Shown: positions 1 through 42,344 of the stretch, one piece after another
How positions within the stretch are numbered: the first letter of the stretch is position 1
How the letters are laid out: every line of letters begins with the position of its first letter
DNA from: Hydra vulgaris
Lineage: Eukaryota; Cnidaria; Hydrozoa; Anthoathecata; Hydridae
Direction of reading: 5' to 3'
DNA length: 64,000 bases
Assembly (NCBI RefSeq): GCF_038396675.1
Contig: NC_088921.1
Span: 29,226,001 to 29,290,000, forward strand
Position numbers and translations under genes: made by a program
Notes under the pieces: generated by a model
Told to the model about the DNA's origin: nothing
The model's input: only the letters and a program-made list of their open reading frames with translations
The model's database searches: none

Positions 1-27
1 AAAACTATTAAAAAAATAAAAACCTAC

Positions 28-18408
<18,381 letters not shown>

Positions 18409-18410
<2 letters not shown>

Positions 18411-20057
18411 TCAAAAAAAAATATAACATTTAAAACTATTTCTGAACTTCTTTTTTAAAAAATTTTGTTTTCAGATTCGGATTCTTCATAAAATTCTTCA
18501 CTTAAATAGACTTCCCCTCATTTTTAAAATTTGATAAAAACAAATTATATTTCAAAACGCACTTTATTGTCACATTCTTACTCTAAAATATGAAAAAAGT
18601 GCCTAACATCCGTTTAAAACAACACCTATATTCTTCCAGCAAAACATCATTTAAGAAAAAAAAATTTTTTGTAGATTTGGAATCCCCAAAAAATTCTTTA
18701 CTAAAATTAGCCTCCCGTTTTTATAATTGAAAAAAAAAAACATCACATCCTTAAGAACGCTTAAGTTCTTACTTTTAATTTCTTACATTAAAAAAAAACA
18801 ATCCGTTATAAAATAAATATTCAAAAATATAATAAAAATTTACATGATCGTTACTAAAAAATAAGAAAAGAAAACCGCTAAAAAGTTTACGGGTTAAATT
18901 TTCATTTAATAAATTTTAACAAAGTAAATAAGTAAATTTACAATGAGAAATATGAAATTATATTTGTAGATAAAAAATACTTTTGAATTAAAAACATAAA
19001 AAAATTTTAAAATAAAAAAACAATTTCCGTCATAAATATAAAGATTCGTTAAACAGTTTTAAGATTTAGACGATCTACTAAATACCCGTATCTTAAATGG
19101 TCGTTATTAATTTTATAAAAAAAGCTTTTTAACTCATACTCATTCTAAATGAAATTTAAAATTGGAAAAAAAAATTTTTTTCCTCTGTTTTATAATTTCC
19201 ATAATTTTATTTGACATGAACGCATTTCTAAAGAGACTAAATCTAGTCTTTTTAGAAAAAAGATTTTTGATTATAATGCTTAAAGCTATATAATAATAAT
19301 TGCACTGCAATCATGAATACCATATCACTTCAAACTCCCTGCAGCCGTTTTCACTTTTCTCCGTTAAACTAACGGAGAGTTTGAGTGTCCGTTAAGAAAA
19401 AACTCTAAACGGCCGGTTTTATAACGGAAGAAAGTAAATGTATATTAACCGATCCAATAATTTTTTCAGTTAAAATTCCTCCATAAGCCAGCTCCATTAA
19501 CTAGTTTTCGTGCTGTTTTTCTCATCGCATCTAAACGTTGCGATGCCAACAGACGATGATTTTGATTGATGAATTGGTAAATCGTAGCCGGTGATTTTTT
19601 AAATAATGGTCGCTGAGTAATTCTTTAAATTTAAATAAAACACGTTACAATACGAAAAACTCAAAGAGTTTGTGCCTTAGTTTAATTTTTTTAAATTTTA
19701 TGTTGATGTTTCTTCATTCTTATGGATTACACATTTTCTCATAATCTATTTTCTTCAGGGTTTTGTCGTAGAGCATAAAAAAAGCTTTATTGCCCACCCA
19801 ATTCATGTTTTGTAGCTACCGTCCAGTAATACAGAACTGTGTACATATTATACAGTGATAAGAAACAACCATACAGTGTTTGATTAAGTAATTCAAAAAC
19901 AGAGGCGTTTTTATGGGAGGGGGGTGGTACCCTCTAATTTTTGCTTAATTTTATAAAACTGTTATTTAGAAATCTTCAATAGTTGCATAAACGTCCATTG
20001 AAAAATAATGAGTTTGAGCTGACGGGAAAAAAAAGTTTTTAAAATTACTTATGTGGA
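18409..20057. other. AT-rich intergenic DNA with a Cgtt-hairpin repeat
   Basis: At 19335-19435 a GC-richer segment carries CTGCAGCCGTTTTCACTTTT followed by a CTCCGTTAAACTAACGGAG hairpin and further AACGG words; it resembles the element at 54690-54905. A short minus-strand open stretch at 19490-19620 (for example LDAMRKTARKLVNGAGLWRN) is coding-like but unassigned. Confidence 0.4.
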
Positions 20058-20140
20058 TTTTAAGGTTGGGTTATTTTAAGGTTGGGTTATTTTAAGGTTG
20101 GGTTATTTTAAGGTTGGGTTATTTTAAGGTTGGGTTATTT
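20058..20140. repeat. 16 bp tandem repeat x 5
   Basis: Five perfect head-to-tail copies of TTTTAAGGTTGGGTTA. Confidence 0.97.
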
Positions 20141-21540
20141 ATGATAATATGAATAACAATATATATTTTTCTTGCAGCGGAATATTGGTGAATAAGCTAA
20201 TCATTCAAAGAATACAAAAAAGTTTAAACAAAACTCAGATGGTATTGGTGAAAATAATAAGTTTCTAAGAAATTTAGCTGAATACTACCAGTAAATCCAA
20301 AACACGCCCAGTTGGCACATCTAGTTTCACTTTCGGAATTAATACCTGTATAGGCACGTGTTTGCCATCCAGGCAAAAACACGTTGATTTCACGATTAAC
20401 CAAAAACACGTTGTTTCGCGGGCAGTTTTACACATGCTTTATGAGTTTTTAAAGTCAAATTTTGTGTACTTTTATTACTGATTACAGTCGTTATGGAAAC
20501 TTAGTATATTTTTATACTACGTTTTTATAATGGTGAAACTATTAATATCCTAATTGATATTTTGTTAAATAGTAATAGATAATTTTCCGGAATGGAAATC
20601 CTATTCTTGACACGTGTTATTATTTTTATTTTAGAGGCTTTTAAACAAACAACAGAAATCATGCGTTCATTTTTTAGAGCGTTGCCCGGCTTGGTATATT
20701 ATTATCGAAATACCTTGGTGCATTTTTGGCTGTGTATGCAAGTAGGTCATAAGCTTGTAGGATAAGTTTGATGTTCATCGAATCATAACGTCAATCATTG
20801 TCGTTAAGTTTTCATTAGAAGTTTTGAAGTTGTGTTTCCTTGTTAATGGCGACATTAATGACTTTGTCAATAACTTTATCTATCTAATATCACAACATCA
20901 TTTCTTTTACTTGGTTTTTAAATAATTAAGTTCGGATTGGTTGCGCAAGGTTGAGCTTGCAAAAAAAAAAAAAAAGGAAAAAGAGGGGCGAAGAAGTAAA
21001 ATATGGGTAAAACATTTCATTATTAACTCCATTATACATTATAACTATAAAAATAAAATTGGCGTTCAAAAAATATAGCTTGCGTCTTTTTTTCCAACTT
21101 TACATGACCACAACATTTTAACCTCAAAAGATTTTTTTTTTAATAAAATTTTAAAACGTTAAAAGAAAATTTAATGGAAAAAGGAACAACACTTTTTTCC
21201 TTTTTAAGACAATCATGTTGTATTTCAATTAAATTTTTTCTAAAAAAAGGTTTGTTTTATGATATTTTTTTAAAAGAGATTTTACTTGAAAAAATTTTCT
21301 AGTTGTAAAAACATACACGTCGTTATTTCTAATTAAATGCCGCCTATAAAAAAATAGTATGAATAAAGTATTCAAACCTTTGAATAAATAGAAGAAAAAA
21401 TTACAAAACAGTTAAATATTTCAATAAATACAATGTGTAAAACAAAGAAAATAATATATAAATAAGTTATTAAAAATATGGAAAATTCTCAAAATAGTTA
21501 TAAGATCTTTAAAAAAAGTCGTCCCGAAATTAATTTTAGT
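20141..21540. other. Region 3' of the Pellino gene
   Basis: AT-rich sequence downstream of the Pellino stop codon; it should contain that gene's 3' UTR. I could not fix a polyadenylation signal. A minus-strand open stretch at 20224-20409 has no recognisable motif. Confidence 0.4.
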
Positions 21541-34284
<12,744 letters not shown>

Positions 34285-34349
34285 CTAAAAAAGTTAAACG
34301 ATTAGTTAAATATTACCAAACTATAGTATTATAAAATACCAGATCATGT

Positions 34350-34700
34350 ACACAAACACGCACACAAACAACAAAATTGGATGTGTTGGCCTTAGACAGG
34401 AATCCAGGATGATCGTTTTACTGTGTTTAACGCCTATGATTGCACACTAGTATTTTTATTGTGAACCTAAACTTACCCATAAAGAAATTGGGAACTTTAT
34501 AGAAGTTGCTAATACAACAATTTTGTTTAGGTCTTTTTAAAAATCTGTTCCTCTTTCAAAACTTATATACATAGACAAAAATTCACAAGACCCTCAACAA
34601 TTTTTGTTTATGCATATTTTTGTATGCCCTCAGGGCATAATTATATACAAAATACATGCATATACGGAATCTAATTGACTTCCTCAAACTGCAAATTAAC
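34350..34700. repeat. LTR-like fragment related to 37381-37480
   Basis: TGCTAATACAACAATTTTG at 34507 and the following ~80 bp (CTGTTCCTCTTTCAAA, CTTATATACATAGACAAAAA) closely match TGTTATTACAACAACTTTG at 37381 and what follows it. The two may be the LTRs of the element whose gag remnant is at 36962-37348. It lies just 5' of the first Pellino exon found. Confidence 0.45.
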
Positions 34701-35210
34701 TTGGTCCGAAGTTGATAATTGTTAAATATGGCGACTATTTGTAGTGAGTCATGTCAGAAGCAATGATACCATGTATCTGGTACATTATATCACTCCATGT
34801 TTCCATTTTATTGGTGCTGGATCAATTGAATTACATTGATAACAAAAGTATGACCATTTTACCAGATATTAGCTGTCCCTCTTGTCTCTTCAGAATTGCA
34901 ACATTTATTTAGCGGTTTCAAGTCACATAACTTTAAAAATATTTGATCTTTTTATTTAAAAATTTGTACTTGGCTATTTTCAGGGGTGAAGAATCCAATA
35001 AAGTGATCAGAAATATAAAAAATTATTATTAAGTACCTGTATTTATCTATTTAAATAAATTTAGGCAATTTTTTATATACTTTTTGATGTTCAAGAAAAT
35101 CATATGGCCTCGATAATATAAAAAAAAAAATTTTACACATTAATCTATATTTGATTTTTTAAAAAACATAAGGATTTTGATCTGTAAGTATATGGATTTC
35201 TATATATGTA
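34701..35210. other. Sequence upstream of Pellino exons, no gene seen
   Basis: The missing Pellino N-terminal exon should be in this direction, but I did not find a convincing candidate. Confidence 0.4.
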
Positions 35211-35555
35211 TAATGGGCCACAGTCCCCACTTTTTTGCAGCGGAATATTGCAATTGATTTTTTTTTACCTTCCAGACTAGCTGGAGCTCTGAAACTTTTG
35301 GGATTTCTGAAGTGCTGATAAACATGCAAGTTTAAAATTGTTTCCAGGGCCCAAGACACTGGGGAGGGAGGCTGGGTCATAAGCCCCACTATTTTTTAGC
35401 GGAATCTTGCAATAGACTTTTCACTACATTCTAGACAAACTAGAGCTCTAAAAAATTTCAGCATTTGTGTAGTCCTGATGAACATGTATTAAAATTGTTT
35501 CAGGACAGACAACAAGGGGTCCATAGGGCCAGGGAACCAGGGGTCATGCCCCACT
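35211..35555. repeat. Diverged ~175 bp tandem duplication
   Basis: Two successive units share CCCCACTTTTTTGCAGCGGA versus CCCCACTATTTTTTAGCGGA, then TTGCAATTGA/TTGCAATAGA, CTAGCTGGAGCTCT/CTAGAGCTCT, TGATGAACATG-like and AAAATTGTTTC; a third start (CCCCACTTCTTT) follows at 35550. Confidence 0.8.
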
Positions 35556-36961
35556 TCTTTTCTCTGATTTTTTAAATCTTTTCATGATAATGTTAAAATT
35601 TTGTCATCTGTTGTTCCAGATCTCCAAAATAATTTTCAGTCTTTCTACAATAAATTAGTTTTTGACAAGTATCATTTGACAGTCTAAAATCACACAAATC
35701 CATTCTTACTCTAAAACTACTAAGTTGTACTTTAGATTAAATTAAACATAAGAAACCAATAGTAATTAATATAATTAAAGCAACTTAAACATAGTAAGTG
35801 ACTGGGGCCCTGGTCCCGGCTAAAAATGGGACTTTTTTCAAAAAATTTATAATACTTTTGTATTATAATTTCATACTTACATTTACAAGTTATTATATAC
35901 ATATATTCATATATTGTTAAACTCTAATTTACTTCCAACAAGATTGCAAGCAACCACTATTAAATTATGAATTACTTTAAAATAGAGGATAGGTCAAAAG
36001 ACTAGAAAATGGTTAACTGAAGACTTTAAAAGTTGTAGGATGTATTAAAAAGAAAAACTTTTTGATGTGCAAGGAAAAAAAAATGGATTAATAAAAGTTT
36101 TTATAGTATGAAGGAACAGATACAGTAAAAAGATGCAACTTATTGAATAAGAAGCCAAGTAAGAATGAGTTTTGGTTAATCGTAATAGAGATGATAGCTT
36201 ATTTGAGCATTGACCATGATTATATTTTTAGAAAAAAGAAAGAAATGCAACCTTACACCAATGGGAGAGTGGCTCAAGCTCAGCAGATAAAGCAGGCCTA
36301 ATTAAATTTACAATGTGCTTTTAGACATTTAGAGTAAGAGGGTTGTTGTTTGTCAATATAGGAATTTTTTTTGAATATAAAAGATGGTTTTTTGTCTCTA
36401 GAAACAAGGTTGTATAATTAATAAATTAATTTGGTAATGTTAAAAATGTTAATGATGAATTTAATAGGTAATAAATTTCTCCTATACTAGTGTTATGACA
36501 GAATGTTTTTTGGTTACTGTTAATAGCTCTTATTTAATAAAACAACTTGATGATAACATTCTAAAATTAGAAAATATCAATTAAAATAATAGTTTTAAAA
36601 GGTAATTATTTTCTTTTTTATTGATGTAATGTTATGGCAGCAGCTCTCGGAATTATTGCTGGCATTCGGTTATGCAGACCTTACAGTGTCTGAAGTCTGC
36701 AATATTTTTCCAACCTTAGAATTTTATAGCTTTATTTTACTTGCTATTTTAAATAAGCTAAAAAGGGCAAAATGAATGCTTTATTTAAAATCAATCTAAA
36801 TTAAAAAAAAGAAAAACTGAATAAAATTATTATTATAAAAACGTATGAGCCGTATGAGGCATTATAAGAGAAACACATTTTTCTTTTGTTGCTTCCAATA
36901 TAAGTAATCATGCATGGTTTAATGCATCCTGCAAATTGATCTCAAATATTTTCACTTATGC
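35556..36961. other. AT-rich sequence with two repeat ends
   Basis: At 35795-35835 GTGACTGGGGCCCTGGTCCC followed by GGCTAAAAATGGGAC resembles the complement of 58985-59035. At 36650-36720 there is a CTCGGAATTATTGCTGGCAT word like that at 29640. No gene seen. Confidence 0.45.
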
Positions 36962-37348
36962 TCATAGCTGCTTTGAAAATTTACTGGGAAACCCAGTTAT
37001 AAACGCTCTTTGTAATAATTTTTTGCTTTCAACATTAGCCAGCCCCATAAGTTGGTGTAAACTGGCCAAATACACATCAATGGATTCACCGTCATTCCAT
37101 TTCCTATCTCTGAACTGCTCATAGGCTTTGAAACCATCAACTGCAAATGCATCTAATAGAGCCTTTTCAATATCTGCAGCAGAGGTTTTTTGGCTCTCCC
37201 CAAGTTGCTCATAAAATGTTAAAGCACTACCTTCAAGAAACAACAGAATGACTAATGAAAGATCGACCATCTTTTGCAGCTCTCCAGCCAGTTTGACCTT
37301 TTTCAGCCACACTACAACATCTCTAAATCCATCAAATTTTCCAATCAT
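36962..37348 (-). pseudogene. Retrotransposon gag-like fragment
   Basis: A 128-codon minus-strand open frame begins MIGKFDGFRDVVVWLKKVKL and includes FLEGSALTFYEQLGE, DIEKALLDAFAVDGFKAYEQ, RKWNDGESIDVYLASLHQL and AFITGFPSKF. The order (FxG...W...F..G.A..WY..L......F...F.........L....Q...ESV..Y...L..L) matches the retrotransposon gag core of Ty3/Gypsy-type LTR elements. No protease, reverse transcriptase or integrase was found nearby, so it is a deletion remnant. LTR-like sequences occur at 37381 and 34507. Confidence 0.75.
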
Positions 37349-37380
37349 TTACACCATGGATGTTAGACTGCAGAAATAAC

Positions 37381-37575
37381 TTGTTATTACAACAACTTTG
37401 CTTACGTTTTTTTTTTTTAACTCTGTTCCTTTTTCAAATTTTATTTACAACTTATATACATAGACAAAAACTCTTATAACTAGCGCTAAAAAATTACATC
37501 AATTAGCTATCATAACAGGTATAGCAACAAACTAATATAACAATTAGCCATTATCACAGTAGCATTTTTCTTTTT
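37381..37575. repeat. LTR-like sequence upstream of the gag fragment
   Basis: It begins TGTTATTACAACAACTTTG and shares ~90 bp with 34507-34600. It lies 33 bp from the gag start codon, as expected of a 5' LTR on the minus strand. The far end was not fixed. Confidence 0.45.
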
Positions 37576-38654
37576 TTAAGTAAGTTACTTTCACCAAATG
37601 ATTCTATTTTTAATTCTATATTTGGGAAGGTGAGACTAAAGAGAGTCACCTGCCCCATCTAGGATCAGTTTAATGTCATGATCAAATTTCAGAGAACTAA
37701 ACTAAAAATTGATCAAGTTAATGCATTAAAAGAAATGACAAAGAAAATGGCCACCAGAAAGAAAACTTACTCAAATGATAATTTAATGTTTCTTTGAATG
37801 ACTAAGGGATAGTTAAACCACCATGTACATAATAAATATAATTAACTGTATTAGCAGCAAATAAAAAATGCCTTTGAAAATTAAAGCAACATATACTATG
37901 AAACACAGTAAACATATTGATAAAGATAATTTCAAAAGAAAAAGAAACAAGATTTTTATTTTCATAAAGGTTCTTATCACGGTTTTATTTTTATATCAGC
38001 ATGTTAGAATTATCTTTGAAATTAAAGAGTTTCCAATTTTTGCCATCGCCATCACAAACTGCATTAAATCATGTCATGTTTCAAAAGTTACTTGAAATGT
38101 TAAATAACAGAGGTACATGTAGAAATAAAAAACGATTTTGCATTTTGATGATTTTGCACTTAAAACAATTTGCAACTTAGTGATTTTTTTTTTTGATCTG
38201 TAACCAGCCAATTGTAAAGGATTATGCCCTGATTTATTATTGTAAGTGCAAATGAGCCAGCATTGTTTATACAAACATCCTAAAAAATAACCTAGACAAT
38301 TTTTTAAATTTATCTTTGTTTCTTTTTGACTATATAAACTGTTGCAATTATGTTCAAACTTGTTTTTAATTTACCATAAAAAATTTGTTACTTTTCCAAA
38401 TTTGTAGATTTTTCTGTTTGTAAATTAAGGACAAAATAATAAAAACAACAACATCAACAACAATAATAATTTTAATTTAATAAATTTTAAAAATACCCCA
38501 GTGCAAACAAGTGTCCGTATATTACTTTTTCTTTCTTCTTAATTCTGTCAGACATAATCAGTATCTTCTCTTTCTAATCAAATTTTTATAACCATGAAAG
38601 CTAGGGAAAACAGCTAAAAAAAAAATCAACATTAAATATAAGTATAGTATATAA

Positions 38655-38655
<1 letters not shown>
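37576..38655. other. Intergenic or upstream DNA, no gene seen
   Basis: Minus-strand ORF 38074-38274 has one ankyrin-like phrase (KSGHNPLQLAGY) but no repeat around it; not supported as a gene. Confidence 0.4.

Positions 38656-38742
<87 letters not shown>
38656..38742. repeat. (TA)n microsatellite
   Basis: About 87 bp of uninterrupted TA. Confidence 0.97.
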
Positions 38743-38745
<3 letters not shown>

Positions 38746-40130
38746 TATGTGCATACTTTAAAGTAAATTTTATGACACAAGATAGGGACAGTGAAACGCG
38801 TAGAGCATGGATAATGGGATAATTTAACATAGCTGAAAAAAAAAAAAGAGTAAACCTTGACTAAAAAGTAATGACGCCAATTTACAGTGTATTATGTGAC
38901 TAAAATTATAAATAAGCTATTACTAATAGCTAATTAACTTATATCTAAAATAAACTAATAACCTAAAATAAAAAAGTAATAATAGTGGGTTATATTTGCT
39001 TAGTAAAATACTATGGGTTATATTTGCTTAGTAAAATATTAAATAATTTTTTTTATTTCCTTGTATTTTTACAATCAAAAATGTCGCATTTTTTTTTTTA
39101 GCAAAAAATTGCTTAATTGTTCATTTTATAACGTTTTTATAACTATTTTTCGTCTAATTTTCGTCAGTTTTTATAAATAAAAATAAATGTTTGTATTCTA
39201 AAAACTAATATAATATAAATAAAAACAATACAATTAAAATAATATTTAAATAATTTTGAACTTATTCAAGAATTATTGGTATAAAACCATTAACATAAAG
39301 ATTATAATATATATATATTAATCCAATTTAACAATAAGTTAAATCGTAAAGCATTTAATATAACACGTAAAAGGATTTAATTATCGCTTGTATTTTTAAC
39401 GTAATCACGTTTTGACGTGATTAAAACGTGATTTTTTTTTAAATTCGAACAGCGCGCTCAAAAATGTATTAAAAAATTATTTTTTATTTTACAACAATTT
39501 TTAAAAATTTTTCGAAAAAAGCAATATAATTTAGAGTCTACGACACGGGTTCCGAAGCGGAGGGGCGCAATCATCAATTTCTAAAAAAAGTCCTCTGTAT
39601 CTAGAAATTTCTTTTTAAGAAAAACTGTACTTAAATTCAATTAAAGTTTGACACAACTAAAAACTACAACAGTGTTTCTTAAACGCATTTTGCCTACCGC
39701 TCCCTTTTCAGAAAATTAATTACTCAGTGCTCTTCTTTATGAGAGCAAACCAAAAAAAATATGTATTTATAATTCTACTTGCGTATTAATTAAAATAATA
39801 AAGGTTTTTCAAAATTTCTATAATACTCAAAAATGACGAAGTTGGTACCTAGTATGGTAGAACGAGATTATTAAAAAACGAATTGATGAATTTAAAATAC
39901 CATAAATCACTCTGCATACTATAAAGTAACTGTCTATTACAATCAATTTATTACATGCAGTTGGCGTACTAAATGTAATTTTGATCACAGATTCTTCAAA
40001 AATTCTAAAAATCTTATAACTTTTGTAAAATTGTTCAATTTTTATAATTTTTTTACCTCTTCATTCAAAAATATTGAAGGGTTTCTGATGATATATAATT
40101 TGATCAATTAAAAAATTCCAGCTCAACCTA

Positions 40131-40137
<7 letters not shown>
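38743..40137. other. AT-rich DNA, no gene seen
   Basis: A GC-richer patch at 39538-39570 (CGACACGGGTTCCGAAGCGG) stands out but has no coding or RNA signature I recognise. Confidence 0.4.
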
Positions 40138-40227
<90 letters not shown>

Positions 40228-40250
40228 TATGTGTGTATATATATATATCA
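40138..40250. repeat. (TA)n microsatellite
   Basis: TA dinucleotides from 40138 to about 40222 followed by a degenerate ATGTGTGTATATA stretch, just upstream of the LINE. Confidence 0.97.
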
Positions 40251-40311
40251 ATAGTTCTTTTAAAACAGCCATCAATCTAGTAAAAAAAACACACACACGG
40301 GTTTACTGATC

Positions 40312-42344
40312 ATGGGGGACTTCAATCATCTAGACATTAAATGGACTCATCTTGGTGGTCTGTGTATACAAAGAGGTAAATTTGCTAGTTGTGAATTCAT
40401 CGATTTTATGAGCATCAACTTCCTAGTACAACGCGTGCACGAACCAACTTTTGCAAGCTACATTCTAGATCTTGTCATCACTGAAAATCCTACAAAAATA
40501 TTTTTAACTAGTATTGGTCTACCTCTAAGCTCTTCTAATCTTAACGATCTTCACTCAACTCTGACTTGGAACTATAATGTCAGCACATATACTCATAAAA
40601 CTAAAACGCTAACCAAAAGACCGAATTATAGACGAGATAATTACATAAAAATTACTCAAAATCTTGATTTAATCAACTGGTCAAGTTTTTACAAAGATCT
40701 GAACATTAGGCAAATGGACTCAAAGTTTTGCCATGCTAAATCTAATTAAATATTAGATTCCTATGTTCAAAGAACGAACAAAGATCCAACCTAAATGGCT
40801 TACCAACGATTTGAGAAAGCTAAACTTAAATACAAGCTCTGGTTTAAAACGTTCAGCTCAGTTGATAAATCCAATGCTATTATCAAATTTAAGCGAATCT
40901 CAAAAGAAGGTAAAAAACAAATCAAATTATCAGTAAGAAACTACGAAAAAGATCTCCTATCCAAATGCAAGTCTAATCCAAAACTTTTGTACTCATACTT
41001 AAATGCTCAAAATAAAACAAAATCTAAAATCGAATCAATAAAACTCCAATCTGGCGATTGCAGTTTTATTGATTCGATTGGCGACACTTTTATTTAGTTT
41101 TCGATAAAAATTGTTCAAATATAAATCATTCACTCCTGATTTTCAAAACAAGAACATCTAACATCTGCTTATTCAATCAATCTCTCTCTCGATATTGATA
41201 GTTGATGTGCAGCTACAAAATCTCGACTCAGGCAAGACTCCTGGTGGCGACAACATCCACCCTCAATCACTGGAATGACACACGAGTGTCATTCCAGCTT
41301 CTCTGAAGCTCTTCTTTCAAATTTTGTTCATACCCTTCAAAATGGTACTCTTTCCATCTCTTGGAATCATCAACCGATCTTCTAAAAGATCAATCCGATT
41401 TTCTAAAAAGGAGACAAACAAATAACTTCAAATTATCGACCAATCTCCCTCACATCTGTACCTTGTAAGATTATGGAGCGCATAATTAAAGCAGTAATGA
41501 TGAAACACCTTATCTATAACAATCTCAATTCGGCACAGCACGGCTTTGTTCTCAAAAAATCATGCTCAACGAATTTAATAGAATCAATTTACATTATCTC
41601 ACAAGCGCTTAATGAAGGTAATGTAGCAGATGTTATATTCTTAGATTTTGCCAAAGCCTTTGATCTTGTCCATCACAACTCTCTTCGACTAAAACTCAGT
41701 GCCTATGGTTTTAAAGATCAGTTGCTTGCTTGGCTAAAATATATTTCTAGAGAGGTCGAAGACGGAGAGTAGTCATAAGTTCAAACTTGTCAGAATGGAA
41801 AGAGGTAAAAAGTGATGTCCCTCAAGGCTCTGTATTGGGAACCGTTGCTTTTCATTATATTTATCAATAACCTTCCCAATGCAATGACTCACTTAGTCGA
41901 ACTCTTTGTAGACGACTGTAAACTAATAGGAATTATCAAAAGTTTGAACGATCGAAGGACGCTGCAAAAAGATTTGAACAAAATTGTTAATTGATCAAAA
42001 AAATGGAAAGTGAAGCTAAATTATGCGAAATGCAAATCGTTGGCAATCAGTAAATCATCAGCGACACCAAAAGTTCCTATATATGATTATACAATACTTA
42101 ACAACTGGGTCTCTTTATTCGTTAGAAAAAATCGTTTCTGAACAAGATCTTGGTTTACAAATTACAAATAATCTGAATTGAAAAGATCACTTAAAACTTG
42201 TTTCAACCAGAGCAAATTTCGTGCTAGGGTCTCAAGGCGGTCATTTAAAACATGGAGTATAGAAACAATTTTATTACTTTATTGTTCCTTTGTCCATTCT
42301 CACCTAGAGTATGCGTCCTCAGTTTGGAATTCTTACCACCAATT
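40312..42344 (+). pseudogene. LINE (endonuclease plus reverse transcriptase), 5' part of a split copy
   Basis: The plus strand encodes much of a CR1/Jockey-like non-LTR retrotransposon ORF2. The endonuclease part starts MGDFNHLDIKWTHLGG and runs to LDLVITENP. A linker follows (KKQIKLSVRNYEKDLLSKCK; LLYSYLNAQNK). RT motifs are NYRPISLTSVPCKIMERIIK, LNSAQHGFVLKKSCSTNL, DVIFLDFAKAFDLVHHNSL (motif A, catalytic Asp), DVPQGSVLG, and the C-terminal SHLEYASSVWNSYHQ. The motif C (usually xADD) reads ELFVDDCKLIG, with both Asp kept. Stops and frameshifts near 40747, 41096 and 41772 break the ORF. The copy is interrupted after SYHQ by the transposon at 42345-46139 and resumes at 46140. Confidence 0.9.

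Noticed and set aside
19490..19620. Short coding-like minus-strand stretch
   Set aside because: Suggestive composition but no family recognised and no partner exons found.
20058..20140. Interstitial telomere repeat
   Set aside because: The unit TTTTAAGGTTGGGTTA is not TTAGGG or a simple variant.
20224..20409. Minus-strand 61-codon open frame
   Set aside because: No recognisable motif; an alternative frame also looks open. It may be a transposon scrap, not supportable as a gene.
38074..38274. Ankyrin-repeat exon on the minus strand
   Set aside because: Only one loosely similar phrase, no second repeat and no convincing splice sites.
34285..41000. Search for the missing Pellino first exon
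   Set aside because: I examined donor-like sites on the minus strand but none follows a plausible N-terminal coding stretch ending two bases into a codon; not reported.
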